Part shown: positions 16,227 through 26,014 of the stretch, piece by piece
Numbering within the stretch: position 1 is the stretch's first letter
How the letters are laid out: every line of letters begins with the position of its first letter
Assembly (NCBI RefSeq): GCF_004348975.1
Contig: NZ_SMFP01000003.1
Location: forward strand, 1 to 64,000
Source: Antarcticimicrobium sediminis
GTDB taxonomy: Bacteria; Pseudomonadota; Alphaproteobacteria; Rhodobacterales; Rhodobacteraceae
Direction of reading: 5' to 3'
Length of the DNA: 64,000 nucleotides
Program-made: the position numbers and the translations under genes
The notes under the pieces: model-generated
The model's database searches: none
Told to the model about the DNA's origin: nothing
The model's input: only the letters and a program-made list of their open reading frames with translations

Positions 16227-17314
16227 GCGCGGGCCTCCTCAAGCGTCAGCATCAGACCGGGGCGCAACACGCCGCCAACCGCCGGGATTTCGCCGCCATC
16301 GCCCAGCGCACGGGTCAAGGCATCATAGCGCCCGCCGGTGGCGACCGGTGGCAGATCGGCGCGCGCGGCGGCGTAAAAACCAAACACGAACCCGTCGTAA
16401 TATTCCATCGACGTGCGGCCATAGCTGGCCTCGAATTCAAGGTTGTCCACATCCACACCGCGCGCGGCCAGCGCGGTGATACGCGCCTCAAGCCGATCCA
16501 GCGCCGGAGTGATCTGCGGCAGATCCACCGCCACGTCGCGCAAATGCTCCAGCGCAAAGGGCAGGGTTTCACGCACCGCCAACAGGGTTTCCAGCGCGCT
16601 GATCTCACGCTCGGAAATCGGTGGCGCGGCGGCATCGGCGCGCAACGCCTCTATCCGCGCAAGAACCTCGGCGCGGCTGCGCAGCCCGATCACCGGGCCA
16701 GCCCCGGCCATCGGATCAGAGGCCGCAAGCAGGGCCGCGCGCGCCGGCGGCACCGGGCTGCGCCCCGAATACCGCTCCAGCAGGGCGCGGAACCGGCGCG
16801 GACGCCAGATATGGCGCATCAGCGCCGCCTTGCGCGCCGCCGTCGTCTCCAACCCGGTCACAGCAGCCAAAAGCAGGCCGATATCACCGGTGGTCGCCCG
16901 CAGGTGCAGCCCCGACAGCGCCTTCGCGATCAGGGTGAACACCTCGGCATCCGCCGCCGCCGGGTCGGTGCGGTCAAACACCTCATAACCGACCTGGATA
17001 TATTCATTGTCCCGGTCCGGATCGTGTTCCTGTCGGCGAAACACCTCGCCGGAATAGGTATAGCGCGCGGGCTCTGCCCCATGCGCCATATGCATCTGCA
17101 CCACCGGCACGGTAAAGTCGGGGCGCAACATCTGCTCGCCCCGCACCGCGTCCGAGGTCACATAGGCGCGCGCGCGAATATCCTCGCCATAAAGGTCGAG
17201 CAGGGTTTCAGCCGGTTGCAACACCGGGGTTTCGACGGGCCGTGCGCCCGCCTGTTCGAAATAGCCGCGCAGCTTGGCCGCGCGCTCAAGGATACGGGCG
17301 CGCTGGGGCATCAA
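16223..17314 (-). CDS. hisZ: ATP phosphoribosyltransferase regulatory subunit
   Basis: A 363-residue histidyl-tRNA-synthetase paralogue that lacks the anticodon-binding domain. Known: HisZ joins short HisG in a hetero-octamer and confers activation and histidine feedback inhibition. Synthetase-fold pieces are visible: [24 protein letters not shown] and a C-terminal [12 protein letters not shown]. Overlaps of 4 nt with hisS upstream and hisG downstream show a coupled hisS-hisZ-hisG operon. Confidence 0.93.
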   Translation of the reverse strand: MMPQRARILERAAKLRGYFEQAGARPVETPVLQPAETLLDLYGEDIRARAYVTSDAVRGEQMLRPDFTVPVVQMHMAHGAEPARYTYSGEVFRRQEHDPDRDNEYIQVGYEVFDRTDPAAADAEVFTLIAKALSGLHLRATTGDIGLLLAAVTGLETTAARKAALMRHIWRPRRFRALLERYSGRSPVPPARAALLAASDPMAGAGPVIGLRSRAEVLARIEALRADAAAPPISEREISALETLLAVRETLPFALEHLRDVAVDLPQITPALDRLEARITALAARGVDVDNLEFEASYGRTSMEYYDGFVFGFYAAARADLPPVATGGRYDALTRALGDGGEIPAVGGVLRPGLMLTLEEARA

Positions 17315-18810
17315 CCCTGCCCGCCGTCTTGACTGGCGAGGATCTCACGCACCTTGGCGATCAGCTCGGCGCGCGGCACCTCGAACTGACTGGGGCGTTC
17401 CTTCCATTCCTCCAGCGTGGCGTTTTCGGCGATCTGCGCCCCTAGAATCAAATCCTTGATCTGGACCACGCCGCGCGCCTTCTCATCGTCCCCCTCGATC
17501 ACCGCGACAGGGGAATTGCGCCGGTCGGCATATTTGAGCTGGTTGCCGAAATTCTTGGGGTTGCCGAGATACACCTCGGCGCGGATTCCCGCCTGCCGCA
17601 GCTCGGCCACCATCGCCTGATAATCAGCCATGCGGTCGCGATCCATCACGGTGACAACAACGGGGCCCTGATCCTGCGCGGTGACCCGGCCCTTTTCGCG
17701 CAGCGCCGCCAACAGCCGATCCACACCGATCGAAATCCCCGTCGCAGGCACGCTCTGCCCGGTGAAGCGTTTGACCAGATCGTCATAGCGCCCGCCACCA
17801 GCGACCGAGCCGAACTGCCGCTTGCGGCCTTTCTCGTCAAAGATTTCAAAGGTCAGCTCGGCCTCGTACACCGGGCCGGTGTAATACCCCAAGCCACGCA
17901 CGACAGAGGGGTCGATCACGATACGGTCTGGGCCATAACCTTGGGCGGTGAGCAGATCAGCGATCTGTTCCAACTCGCCCACACCCTCGGCACCGATCGC
18001 GCTGTCGCCCACCGCAACACGCAGGTTGGCCAGCGTTTCCGCGTTATCCACGCCTTTGGAGGTGAGGAACGCAACCACCGGATCCGCCTGCGCCTCGCTC
18101 AGCCCAACGCCGTCGATATAGGCGCCCGAAGCATCCAGCCGCCCCTTGCCGAGCAACTCGCGCACGCCGGCCTCGCCGACCTTGTCAAACTTGTCGATGG
18201 TGCGCAGCACGGCATCATGCAGACCGGCGTCGTCGCCCAGCCCCATCGCTTCCAGCACACCGTTCAGAACCTTGCGGTTGTTGACCCGGATCAGGTAGTC
18301 GCCGCGCGCAATGCCGACCGTCTCCAGCGTATCGGCCAGCATGGCGCAGATCTCGGCATCCGCCGCCATCGAGCCGCTGCCGACGGTATCCGCATCACAC
18401 TGATAGAACTGGCGATAGCGCCCCGGTCCCGGCTTTTCGTTGCGCCAGACCGGCCCCATCGCATAGCGGCGATAGGGGGTCGGCAGATCGTTGCGATGTT
18501 GGGCATAGACCCGCGCCAGCGGCGCGGTGAGGTCATAGCGCAGCGCCAGCCAGTCGCCCTTGCCCTCCTCGACGCCCTCTTGCCAGGCAAAGACCCCTTC
18601 GTTGGGGCGGTCGACATCGGGCAGGAACTTGCCCAGCGCCTCGACGGTTTCCACCGCGCTGCTTTCCAGCGCATCAAAGCCATAGCGATGATAGACCCCG
18701 GCGATCTGGCGCAGCATTTCGCTGCGCTGGCTCACCTCGGCGCCGAAATAGTCACGGAACCCTTTCGGTGTCTCTGCCTTGGGGCGGGGCTGTTTTTTCG
18801 GCTTGGCCAT
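17311..18810 (-). CDS. hisS: Histidyl-tRNA synthetase
   Basis: A 499-residue class II synthetase. Visible: the N-terminal [12 protein letters not shown], motif 2 [20 protein letters not shown], the histidine-binding motif RGLGYYTG and motif 3 region [10 protein letters not shown] with [13 protein letters not shown]. The anticodon-binding domain follows from about residue 400. The ATG at 18810 (MAKPKKQ) is chosen because AGGAG lies six bases upstream; a GTG five codons earlier has no such site. It starts the hisS-hisZ-hisG operon, placing synthetase and its paralogue side by side. Confidence 0.95.
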   Translation of the reverse strand: MAKPKKQPRPKAETPKGFRDYFGAEVSQRSEMLRQIAGVYHRYGFDALESSAVETVEALGKFLPDVDRPNEGVFAWQEGVEEGKGDWLALRYDLTAPLARVYAQHRNDLPTPYRRYAMGPVWRNEKPGPGRYRQFYQCDADTVGSGSMAADAEICAMLADTLETVGIARGDYLIRVNNRKVLNGVLEAMGLGDDAGLHDAVLRTIDKFDKVGEAGVRELLGKGRLDASGAYIDGVGLSEAQADPVVAFLTSKGVDNAETLANLRVAVGDSAIGAEGVGELEQIADLLTAQGYGPDRIVIDPSVVRGLGYYTGPVYEAELTFEIFDEKGRKRQFGSVAGGGRYDDLVKRFTGQSVPATGISIGVDRLLAALREKGRVTAQDQGPVVVTVMDRDRMADYQAMVAELRQAGIRAEVYLGNPKNFGNQLKYADRRNSPVAVIEGDDEKARGVVQIKDLILGAQIAENATLEEWKERPSQFEVPRAELIAKVREILASQDGGQG

Positions 18811-19098
18811 CGCGGGCTCCTGCACAATCCTGTGTCGCGGCGGGGTCTATCCCAAGCCCCCCCGAGGAGCAAGGCGGCGCGGGACGACCGCCTTTTTCTG
18901 GCGCAAAATAACCGCGCCGAAAACCCACGCCGAAACCCCGCAATTCAACGCCCGCACCGGGGGAACGGTTCAGATCGCCACGAAAACGCCGCCACGTCCC
19001 TTGCCAGCAGCGAAACGGGCCGGTTCAGGCAAGCCTGCGCGGAAGTGACGTTGCGCCGGAGACCGCACCGGCCTATCTCGGCGGAAAAGGAGAACGCG

Positions 19099-19293
19099 AT
19101 GCAGCATATCGAAGAACGGCTGGCCCATCTGATCCGCAGCGTGGAGGATCTGAGCGACGTGGTCGCGCGCCAGCAGGGCGAGATTGAACAGTTGACGCGC
19201 CGGGTCGAGATGCTGATGCAGCGCGAGGCCGGTCGCGACGCCGAAGGCACCGGCGGCGTGGTTCTGGCTGACGAACGGCCGCCACATTACTGA
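19099..19293 (+). CDS. slyX: SlyX family protein
   Basis: A 64-residue coiled-coil protein: HIEERLAHLIRSVEDLSDVV followed by ARQQGEIEQLTRRVEML, and the typical short tail ending RPPHY. The function of SlyX is unknown; E. coli slyX lies near slyD. A good AAGGAGA precedes the start. It converges with dnaE. Confidence 0.85.
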   Translation: MQHIEERLAHLIRSVEDLSDVVARQQGEIEQLTRRVEMLMQREAGRDAEGTGGVVLADERPPHY

Positions 19294-19385
19294 GGCCGCA
19301 CGAATACGGCCCCTGAGCCCGCCCCACGGATGCAGGGCAGGCATGGGCCAGCCCGGCGCGGTGAGACGGCCGGGCGGCTTGGCCC

Positions 19386-22300
19386 CTACATCTCTTCCAC
19401 GTCCAGCACCCCATCAAGGCTTTTCAACGCGCCCTTGATCTGCGGGTTGATGGCGAATTCGCGGCCCAGATCCATCTCGACCTCGCCCGGCAGGCTGGGA
19501 TCAAGCAGGCAAAGCTGCACCGGCCCCTTGGCCGCGCCACGGGCTGCCTTTGCCGCCTCGTCCAGAATGGTGGCCACGGGATCGACAGCACTGGCGTTGT
19601 CGACAAAGACCTTGAGCCCCGCCGTCCCCGCCTGTGCCACCGCCACATCAATCGGCGCGACCCCCCGGCCAAGCAATTTCAACTGATCGCTCTCCATCGT
19701 CGCCTCGACCGTCACCACCACCTTTGAGCCGGTCTCCAGTGCGTCGCGCGATTTCTCCAAGGCTTCGGAAAACAGCGTCACCTCATAGGTGCCGGTGGGG
19801 TCGCTCATCTGCACAAAGGCGAAGCGGTTGCCGCGCGCTGATTTGCGCTCCTGACGCCCCGCCACCACACCGGCCAGCTTGGCCACCATCGGGCCTCGCG
19901 CGGCCTTGGCGGTCAGCTCATCCAGCGTCAGCACGTTCTTGCGCTTTAGCGGCACCATGTAATCATCAAGCGGGTGCCCGGACAGATAGAAGCCAACCGC
20001 CTTGAACTCCTCGGCCAGGCGTTCGCCGGGCAACCAGTCGTTGACCGGGCTCAACCGGGGTTCGGGCAGATCATCGCCCGCCTCGCCGAACAGCGACACC
20101 TGCGCGCTGGCCTTCTGCTCGTGGATCGCGGCGGAATAGGCGACCAGCGCATCTAGGCTTTCGAACACGCGGCGCCGGTTGCGGTCCAACTGGTCAAAGG
20201 CCCCGGCGCGCGCCAGCATCTCCATCGGGCGCTTGCCGACCCGTTTCAGATCGACCCGCCGGGCAAAATCATACAGCGTGGCAAAGGGCCGGTCCTGCCC
20301 CTCGGAACCGCGCCCCTCGACCACCAGCCGCATCGCGTCAGAGCCCACGTTCTTGAGCGCGCCAAGACCATAGACCAGCTCGCCCTTCACCACCTTGAAG
20401 GTCGCGTCCGAACGGTTCACGCAGGGCGGCACCCAAGGCAGGCCCAGCCCTTTGCGGACCTCTTCGAAATAGATCGACAGCTTGTCGGTCAGGTGGATAT
20501 CGCAGTTCATGATCCCGGACATGAACTCGACCGGGTGGTTCGCCTTGAGCCATGCGGTCTGATACGACACCACCGCATAGGCCGCCGCGTGCGATTTGTT
20601 GAAGCCGTAGTTGGCGAATTTCTCCAACAGGTCGAAAACCTCAGAGGCCTTTTTCTTGTCGACCCCGTTCTCCATCGCGCCCTTTTCGAATTTCGGACGC
20701 TCCTTGGCCATCTCCTCGGCGATCTTCTTACCCATGGCGCGGCGCAGCAGGTCAGCGCCGCCAAGCGAGTAGCCCGCCATTACCTGGGCAATCTGCATCA
20801 CCTGTTCCTGATAGACGATGATGCCTTGGGTTTCCTTGAGGATATGATCAATCGTGGGATGCACCGAGGCAAGCTCGCGCTGGCCGTTCTTGACCTCGCA
20901 ATAGGTCGGGATGTTTTCCATCGGGCCGGGACGGTACAGCGCGACAAGCGCCACGATATCCTCGATGCAGTTGGGCTTCATGCGCTTGAGCGCATCCATC
21001 ATGCCCGAACTTTCCACCTGGAACACCGCCACCGTCTTGGCCCGGGCGTAAAGGTGATAGGTCTTCTCGTCATCCAGCGGGATGGCGTTGATCTGGTTCT
21101 CGGCGCCCGCCGCCGGCTGGTACAGTTCGGTGCCGTCGGCGGCGACGTGCAGCGGCCGCCCCGAGCTCAGGATCTGATCAACCGCGTTCTGGATCACGGT
21201 CAGGGTTTTCAGGCCGAGAAAGTCGAATTTGACCAGCCCCGCCTGCTCCACCCATTTCATGTTGAACTGGGTCGCCGGCATGTCCGAGCGCGGATCCTGA
21301 TACAGAGGCACCAACTCGTCGATCGGCCGGTCACCGATCACCACACCGGCGGCGTGGGTCGAGGCGTTGCGCAGCAGCCCCTCGACCTGCTGACCGTATC
21401 TGAGCAGGCGGGCGACCACCTCTTCCTCCTGCGCCGCTTCGCGCAGACGCGGCTCGTCCTGCAACGCCTTTTCGATGCTGACCGGCTTGACGCCCTCGAC
21501 CGGGATCATTTTGGACAGGCGATCCACCTGCCCATAGGGCATTTGCAACACCCGACCGATATCGCGCACCGCCGCCTTGGAAAGCAGCGCGCCAAAGGTA
21601 ATGATCTGGCCCACCTTGTCGCGGCCGTATTTCTGCTGCACGTAATGGATCGTCTCTTCCCGCCGATCCATGCAGAAATCGATGTCAAAGTCAGGCATCG
21701 AGACCCGTTCGGGGTTGAGGAAGCGTTCGAACAGCAGACTGTAGCGCAGCGGATCAAGGTCGGTGATGGTCAGCGCATAGGCGACCAAGCTCCCTGCCCC
21801 CGACCCCCGGCCCGGCCCAATCGGAATGCCGTGATCCTTGGACCACTTGATGAAGTCGGCCACGATCAGGAAATATCCCGGAAAGCCCATGCTCTCGATG
21901 ATGCCCATCTCGAAGGCGAGCCGTTTTTCGTATTCCTCGACCGGCGCGGCGTGGGGGATCACGGCAAGGCGCGCCGCCAGCCCTTCCTTGGCCTGCCGAC
22001 GCAGTTCCTCGACCTCGTCATCGGCGAACTTGGGCAGGATCGGCGCACGGCGATAGGTCATGAAGGCACAGCGGCGCGCGATCTCGACCGTGTTCTCGAT
22101 CGCCTCGGGCAGATCGGCAAACAGCGTGATCATCTCTTGCTGCGACTTGAAGAAATGCTGCGCGGTTAGGCGGCGGCGCGGGGCGGCCTGATCGACATAG
22201 GCCCCGTCGGCGATGCACAGCAGCGCATCATGCGCTTCGTACATTTCGGACTTCGGAAAGTACACATCGTTGGTCGCCACCAAGGGCAGGCCCATCGCAT

Positions 22301-22910
22301 AGGCCATCTCGACAAAGCCGCGCTCGCTCAACCGCTCGGCCTCGGGCGCGCCATCCTCGCCCGGGTGACGCTGCAGCTCGACATAGAGCCGGTCGCCATA
22401 GATGCCGTGCAGGCGGCGCATCAGCGCCTCGGCCTCCTCGCGCCGCCCCTGTTGCAACAATTGCCCCACCGGCCCCTCTGGCCCGCCCGAAAGACAGATC
22501 AAGCCCTCGCCGTGACGCTCCAGATCTTCGGGCAGCACATGGGCCGCCTGCCCGTCGCCGCGCAGATACAGGCAGGAGTTCAGCTTCATCAGGTTTTCAT
22601 AGCCGCGCTCGGTCTGCGCCAGCAGCACCACCGCACCGACCGGCAGCATCTGGTTGCGCGCCCCCGGCACCACCTCGGCCCCGTCATAAGCCAGATCGAC
22701 CTGACAGCCGACAATCGGTTGGATCCCCGCATCTGACAGGGTGACAGAGAATTCCAGCGCCGCGAACATATTGTTCGTGTCGGTCATCGCGACGGCGGGC
22801 ATCTCCAGCTTCCGGCACAGGTCCGGCAGCTTTTTCAGCCGTACGGCGCCTTCAAGAAGCGAGTATTGGGTATGGGTGCGGAGGTGGATGAATCGGGGGG
22901 TGTTGCTCAT
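19386..22910 (-). CDS. dnaE: DNA polymerase III subunit alpha
   Basis: A 1174-residue replicative polymerase, the normal DnaE length. Visible in order: N-terminal PHP domain (FIHLRTHTQYSLLEGA), the catalytic aspartates MPDFDIDFCMDRREE near residue 405, finger motifs (HAAGVVIGDRP, YNFNKSHAAAY-like GFNKSHAAAYA), and a C-terminal OB fold (GVVAGRQERKSARGN). It forms the core of the replisome with epsilon and the beta clamp. It is 134 bp downstream of polA on the same strand; two replication polymerases are therefore adjacent. Confidence 0.97.
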   Translation of the reverse strand: MSNTPRFIHLRTHTQYSLLEGAVRLKKLPDLCRKLEMPAVAMTDTNNMFAALEFSVTLSDAGIQPIVGCQVDLAYDGAEVVPGARNQMLPVGAVVLLAQTERGYENLMKLNSCLYLRGDGQAAHVLPEDLERHGEGLICLSGGPEGPVGQLLQQGRREEAEALMRRLHGIYGDRLYVELQRHPGEDGAPEAERLSERGFVEMAYAMGLPLVATNDVYFPKSEMYEAHDALLCIADGAYVDQAAPRRRLTAQHFFKSQQEMITLFADLPEAIENTVEIARRCAFMTYRRAPILPKFADDEVEELRRQAKEGLAARLAVIPHAAPVEEYEKRLAFEMGIIESMGFPGYFLIVADFIKWSKDHGIPIGPGRGSGAGSLVAYALTITDLDPLRYSLLFERFLNPERVSMPDFDIDFCMDRREETIHYVQQKYGRDKVGQIITFGALLSKAAVRDIGRVLQMPYGQVDRLSKMIPVEGVKPVSIEKALQDEPRLREAAQEEEVVARLLRYGQQVEGLLRNASTHAAGVVIGDRPIDELVPLYQDPRSDMPATQFNMKWVEQAGLVKFDFLGLKTLTVIQNAVDQILSSGRPLHVAADGTELYQPAAGAENQINAIPLDDEKTYHLYARAKTVAVFQVESSGMMDALKRMKPNCIEDIVALVALYRPGPMENIPTYCEVKNGQRELASVHPTIDHILKETQGIIVYQEQVMQIAQVMAGYSLGGADLLRRAMGKKIAEEMAKERPKFEKGAMENGVDKKKASEVFDLLEKFANYGFNKSHAAAYAVVSYQTAWLKANHPVEFMSGIMNCDIHLTDKLSIYFEEVRKGLGLPWVPPCVNRSDATFKVVKGELVYGLGALKNVGSDAMRLVVEGRGSEGQDRPFATLYDFARRVDLKRVGKRPMEMLARAGAFDQLDRNRRRVFESLDALVAYSAAIHEQKASAQVSLFGEAGDDLPEPRLSPVNDWLPGERLAEEFKAVGFYLSGHPLDDYMVPLKRKNVLTLDELTAKAARGPMVAKLAGVVAGRQERKSARGNRFAFVQMSDPTGTYEVTLFSEALEKSRDALETGSKVVVTVEATMESDQLKLLGRGVAPIDVAVAQAGTAGLKVFVDNASAVDPVATILDEAAKAARGAAKGPVQLCLLDPSLPGEVEMDLGREFAINPQIKGALKSLDGVLDVEEM

Positions 22911-23044
22911 GCCGCCAAGCTATCTTGCCGCGACGCCGGGGGAAAGATGGCGCGGCAGGCAATGCAACGCGCAGGGGCGCGTTTTATCCGCGCCCCACTC
23001 CCGCGATCACCTGCCCGGCACCGAATGGCGCGCCGGGCAAAGGA

Positions 23045-25855
23045 TCAATGCGCCTCGGCCCAGTTCGCCCCGCGCCCGGCCTCTGCGGTCAGTTTCACGT
23101 CCAGATGCACCACCGGATCGGCGGCGCCCTCCATCACGGCACGGGCGCGCGTCGTCAGCTCGTCGGCGGCGTCTGCGTCGACCTCGAAGATCAGTTCGTC
23201 ATGCACCTGCAACAGCATCTTGGCCGGCAGACCCTTGATCGCCGCCGGCATCCGGATCATCGCCCGGCGGATCACATCCGCCGCCGTGCCCTGAATCGGC
23301 GCGTTGATCGCCGCGCGATAGGCAAAGCTGGCGCGCGGCCCCTTGGCGTTGATCTCGGGCGTGTGAATCTTGCGCCCGAACAGGGTGCGCACAAACCCGT
23401 GTTCCTTGGCGAAGGCCTTGGTTTCGTCCATATAGGTCCGGATGCCGGGGAACCGTTCGAAATAGCGGTCGATAAAGCCCTGCGCCTCGGATCGAGGGAT
23501 CCGCAGGTTGCGCGCCAGACCAAAGCCCGAGATGCCATAGATCACCCCGAAATTGATCGCCTTGGCCTGCCGCCGGATTTCCGGTGTCATCTGGTCCAAT
23601 GGCACGTTGAACATCTCTGATGCCGTGGCGGCGTGAATGTCCTGCCCTTCGGCAAAGGCTGCCTTCATGCCGGACAGATCGGCGATATGGGCCAAGATCC
23701 GCAGTTCGATCTGGGAATAGTCGAGGCTGAGCAGAACCTTGCCCTCCTCCGCCACAAAGGCCTCGCGGATGCGCCGCCCCTCTTCGCTGCGCACCGGGAT
23801 GTTCTGCAGGTTCGGATCGGTCGAGGCCAGCCGCCCGGTCGCCGCCCCCGATATGATATAGGAGGTATGCACGCGCCCGGTGTCCGGGTTGATGTGGTCC
23901 TGCAAGGCGTCGGTATAGGTCGACTTCAGCTTGCTCAACTGCCGCCAGTCCAGCACGCGGGCCGGCAGATCATGCCCCTCGGATGCCAGATCTTCCAGCA
24001 CGTCGGCGCCGGTGGCATAGGCCCCGGTCTTGCCGCGCTTGCCGCCCTCCAGCGACATCTTGTCGAACAGGATCTCGCCCAATTGCTTGGGAGAGCCGAC
24101 ATTGAATGTCTCGCCCGCCAACTCGTGGATCTCGGCCTCAAGCCCGGCCATCTTCTGGGCAAAGGCGTTCGACATCCGGCTGAGGACATCGCGGTCCACC
24201 TTGATGCCGGTCATTTCCATCTCGGCCAGCACGGGAACCAAGGGTCGCTCCAGTGTCTCGTAAACGGTGGTGACCTGCGCCCGGTGCAACTGCGGCTTGA
24301 ATGTCTCCCACAGACGCCAGGTGATATCGGCATCCTCGGCGGCATAGGCGGTGGCCTCGTCTATTGGCACCCGGTCAAAGGTGATCGCCGATTTGCCACT
24401 GCCCAGCAGCGGTTTGATCGGGATCGGTGTATGCCCCAGATAGCGATCACTCAACGCGTCCATGCCGTGCCCGTGCAGCCCTGCGTGCATCGCGTAGGAC
24501 AACAACATCGTGTCGTCGATCGGCGCCACATTGACGCCATAGCGGGCAAAGATCTTGGCATCGTATTTCATGTTCTGCCCGATCTTGAGGATCGCGGGAT
24601 CCTCCAACACCGGCTTCAGTAGCGCCAAAGCCTGATCCAGCCGGATCTGCCCCTCGGCCAGATCGTCGGAGCCGAACAGATCATCGCCGCGCCCCGCCGC
24701 CTTGTGGGTCAGCGGGATGTAGCAGGCCTTGCCCGCCGCCGTGCTCAACGAGATGCCGACCAGATCGACCACCATTTCGTCCAGCCCGGTGGTCTCGGTA
24801 TCCACCGCCACCACACCCCGGTCGCGAATCGCCGCGACCCAAGCCGCCAGTGCTACCGGATCACGCACGCATTCATAGGCGCCGGTGTCGAACGGCACCG
24901 CTTCCGGCGCAGCCTCCCCCGCTTCGCCCGGCTGCGCCACGGGAGTCTCCGCAATCACCGGCGCCTTGACCCCCATCTTTTCGGCGATGCGCTTGCTCAG
25001 GGTGCGGAATTCCATCTCGGCGAGGAAGGGCAGCAGCACGTCGGGGTCCGGATCGCGCACCTCGAGATCGTCGAGCGTGAAATCCAGCGGAGTTTCGCAA
25101 TCAAGCTGCACCAGTTTCTTCGACATCTCGATCTGGTCCCGTTTTTCAATCAGGGTTTGTCGCCGCTTGGGTTGCTTGATCTCTTCGGCGCGGTCCAGCA
25201 GCGCTTCCAGCGAGCCGAATTCGTTGATCAGCAGTGCGGCGATCTTGATGCCGATGCCGGGCGCGCCGGGCACGTTGTCAACGCTGTCACCGGCCAAGGC
25301 CTGCACATCCACCACCCGCTCCGGATCGACGCCGAATTTCTCGCGCACACCGTCGCGGTCGATGCGCCGGTTCTTCATTGCGTCCAGCATCTCGACCCCG
25401 CCGCCGACCAGCTGCATCAGATCCTTGTCCGAGCTGATGATCGTCACCCGCCCGCCAGCCGCGCGCGCCTGCACCGCCAGCGTCGCGATGATGTCGTCCG
25501 CCTCGTAATTCTCCAACTCCTTGCAGGCGATGTTGAACGCCTCGGTCGCGCGGCGCGTCAGCGGCATCTGCGGACGCAGCGCCTCGGGCATCTCTTCGCG
25601 GTTGGCCTTGTAGAGGTCGTACATGTCATTGCGAAACGTGTGGCTGCCCTTGTCAAAGATCACCGCAACATGGGTCGGCGCATCGGGGCCAGAGGCATCC
25701 TCGACATATTTTTGCAGCATATTGCAAAAGCCCGCGACCGCCCCAATTGGCAACCCGTCGGATTTGCGCGTCAGCGGCGGCAGCGCGTGAAAGGCGCGAA
25801 AGATAAAAGCCGAGCCGTCAATCAGGTTCAGATGGCAGCCTTTTCCAAATTTCAT
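23045..25855 (-). CDS. polA: DNA polymerase I
   Basis: A 936-residue three-domain polymerase. The N-terminal 5'-3' exonuclease begins LNLIDGSAFIFRAFHALPP and includes AGDSVDNVPGAPGIG. The 3'-5' exonuclease has intact Exo I (VAVDTETTGLDEM), Exo II (KIGQNMKYD) and Exo III (YAAEDADITW), so proofreading is expected. Polymerase motifs A (LSLDYSQIELRILAH), B (RRQAKAINFGVIYG) and C (QVHDEL) are present. The start at 25855 (MKFGKGCHLN) is set by the family's N terminus; the frame runs open about 350 codons further upstream, antisense to the iron permease, but that extension is low-complexity and not family-like. Confidence 0.97.
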   Translation of the reverse strand: MKFGKGCHLNLIDGSAFIFRAFHALPPLTRKSDGLPIGAVAGFCNMLQKYVEDASGPDAPTHVAVIFDKGSHTFRNDMYDLYKANREEMPEALRPQMPLTRRATEAFNIACKELENYEADDIIATLAVQARAAGGRVTIISSDKDLMQLVGGGVEMLDAMKNRRIDRDGVREKFGVDPERVVDVQALAGDSVDNVPGAPGIGIKIAALLINEFGSLEALLDRAEEIKQPKRRQTLIEKRDQIEMSKKLVQLDCETPLDFTLDDLEVRDPDPDVLLPFLAEMEFRTLSKRIAEKMGVKAPVIAETPVAQPGEAGEAAPEAVPFDTGAYECVRDPVALAAWVAAIRDRGVVAVDTETTGLDEMVVDLVGISLSTAAGKACYIPLTHKAAGRGDDLFGSDDLAEGQIRLDQALALLKPVLEDPAILKIGQNMKYDAKIFARYGVNVAPIDDTMLLSYAMHAGLHGHGMDALSDRYLGHTPIPIKPLLGSGKSAITFDRVPIDEATAYAAEDADITWRLWETFKPQLHRAQVTTVYETLERPLVPVLAEMEMTGIKVDRDVLSRMSNAFAQKMAGLEAEIHELAGETFNVGSPKQLGEILFDKMSLEGGKRGKTGAYATGADVLEDLASEGHDLPARVLDWRQLSKLKSTYTDALQDHINPDTGRVHTSYIISGAATGRLASTDPNLQNIPVRSEEGRRIREAFVAEEGKVLLSLDYSQIELRILAHIADLSGMKAAFAEGQDIHAATASEMFNVPLDQMTPEIRRQAKAINFGVIYGISGFGLARNLRIPRSEAQGFIDRYFERFPGIRTYMDETKAFAKEHGFVRTLFGRKIHTPEINAKGPRASFAYRAAINAPIQGTAADVIRRAMIRMPAAIKGLPAKMLLQVHDELIFEVDADAADELTTRARAVMEGAADPVVHLDVKLTAEAGRGANWAEAH

Positions 25856-26014
25856 GGGCCTCGTCTCCCTTGCCGGTGATGCGTGCCCGTAATGCCACGC
25901 GCGCCACGCGGGGGCCAGTGGCAATGGCGCACCTGCGGGCAGGACAATTGCCTCTGGAAGTCCGACAATTAAACTAGGATAAAGAAGCGCCGAAACCGAC
26001 CCGAGGCCGTCCCC

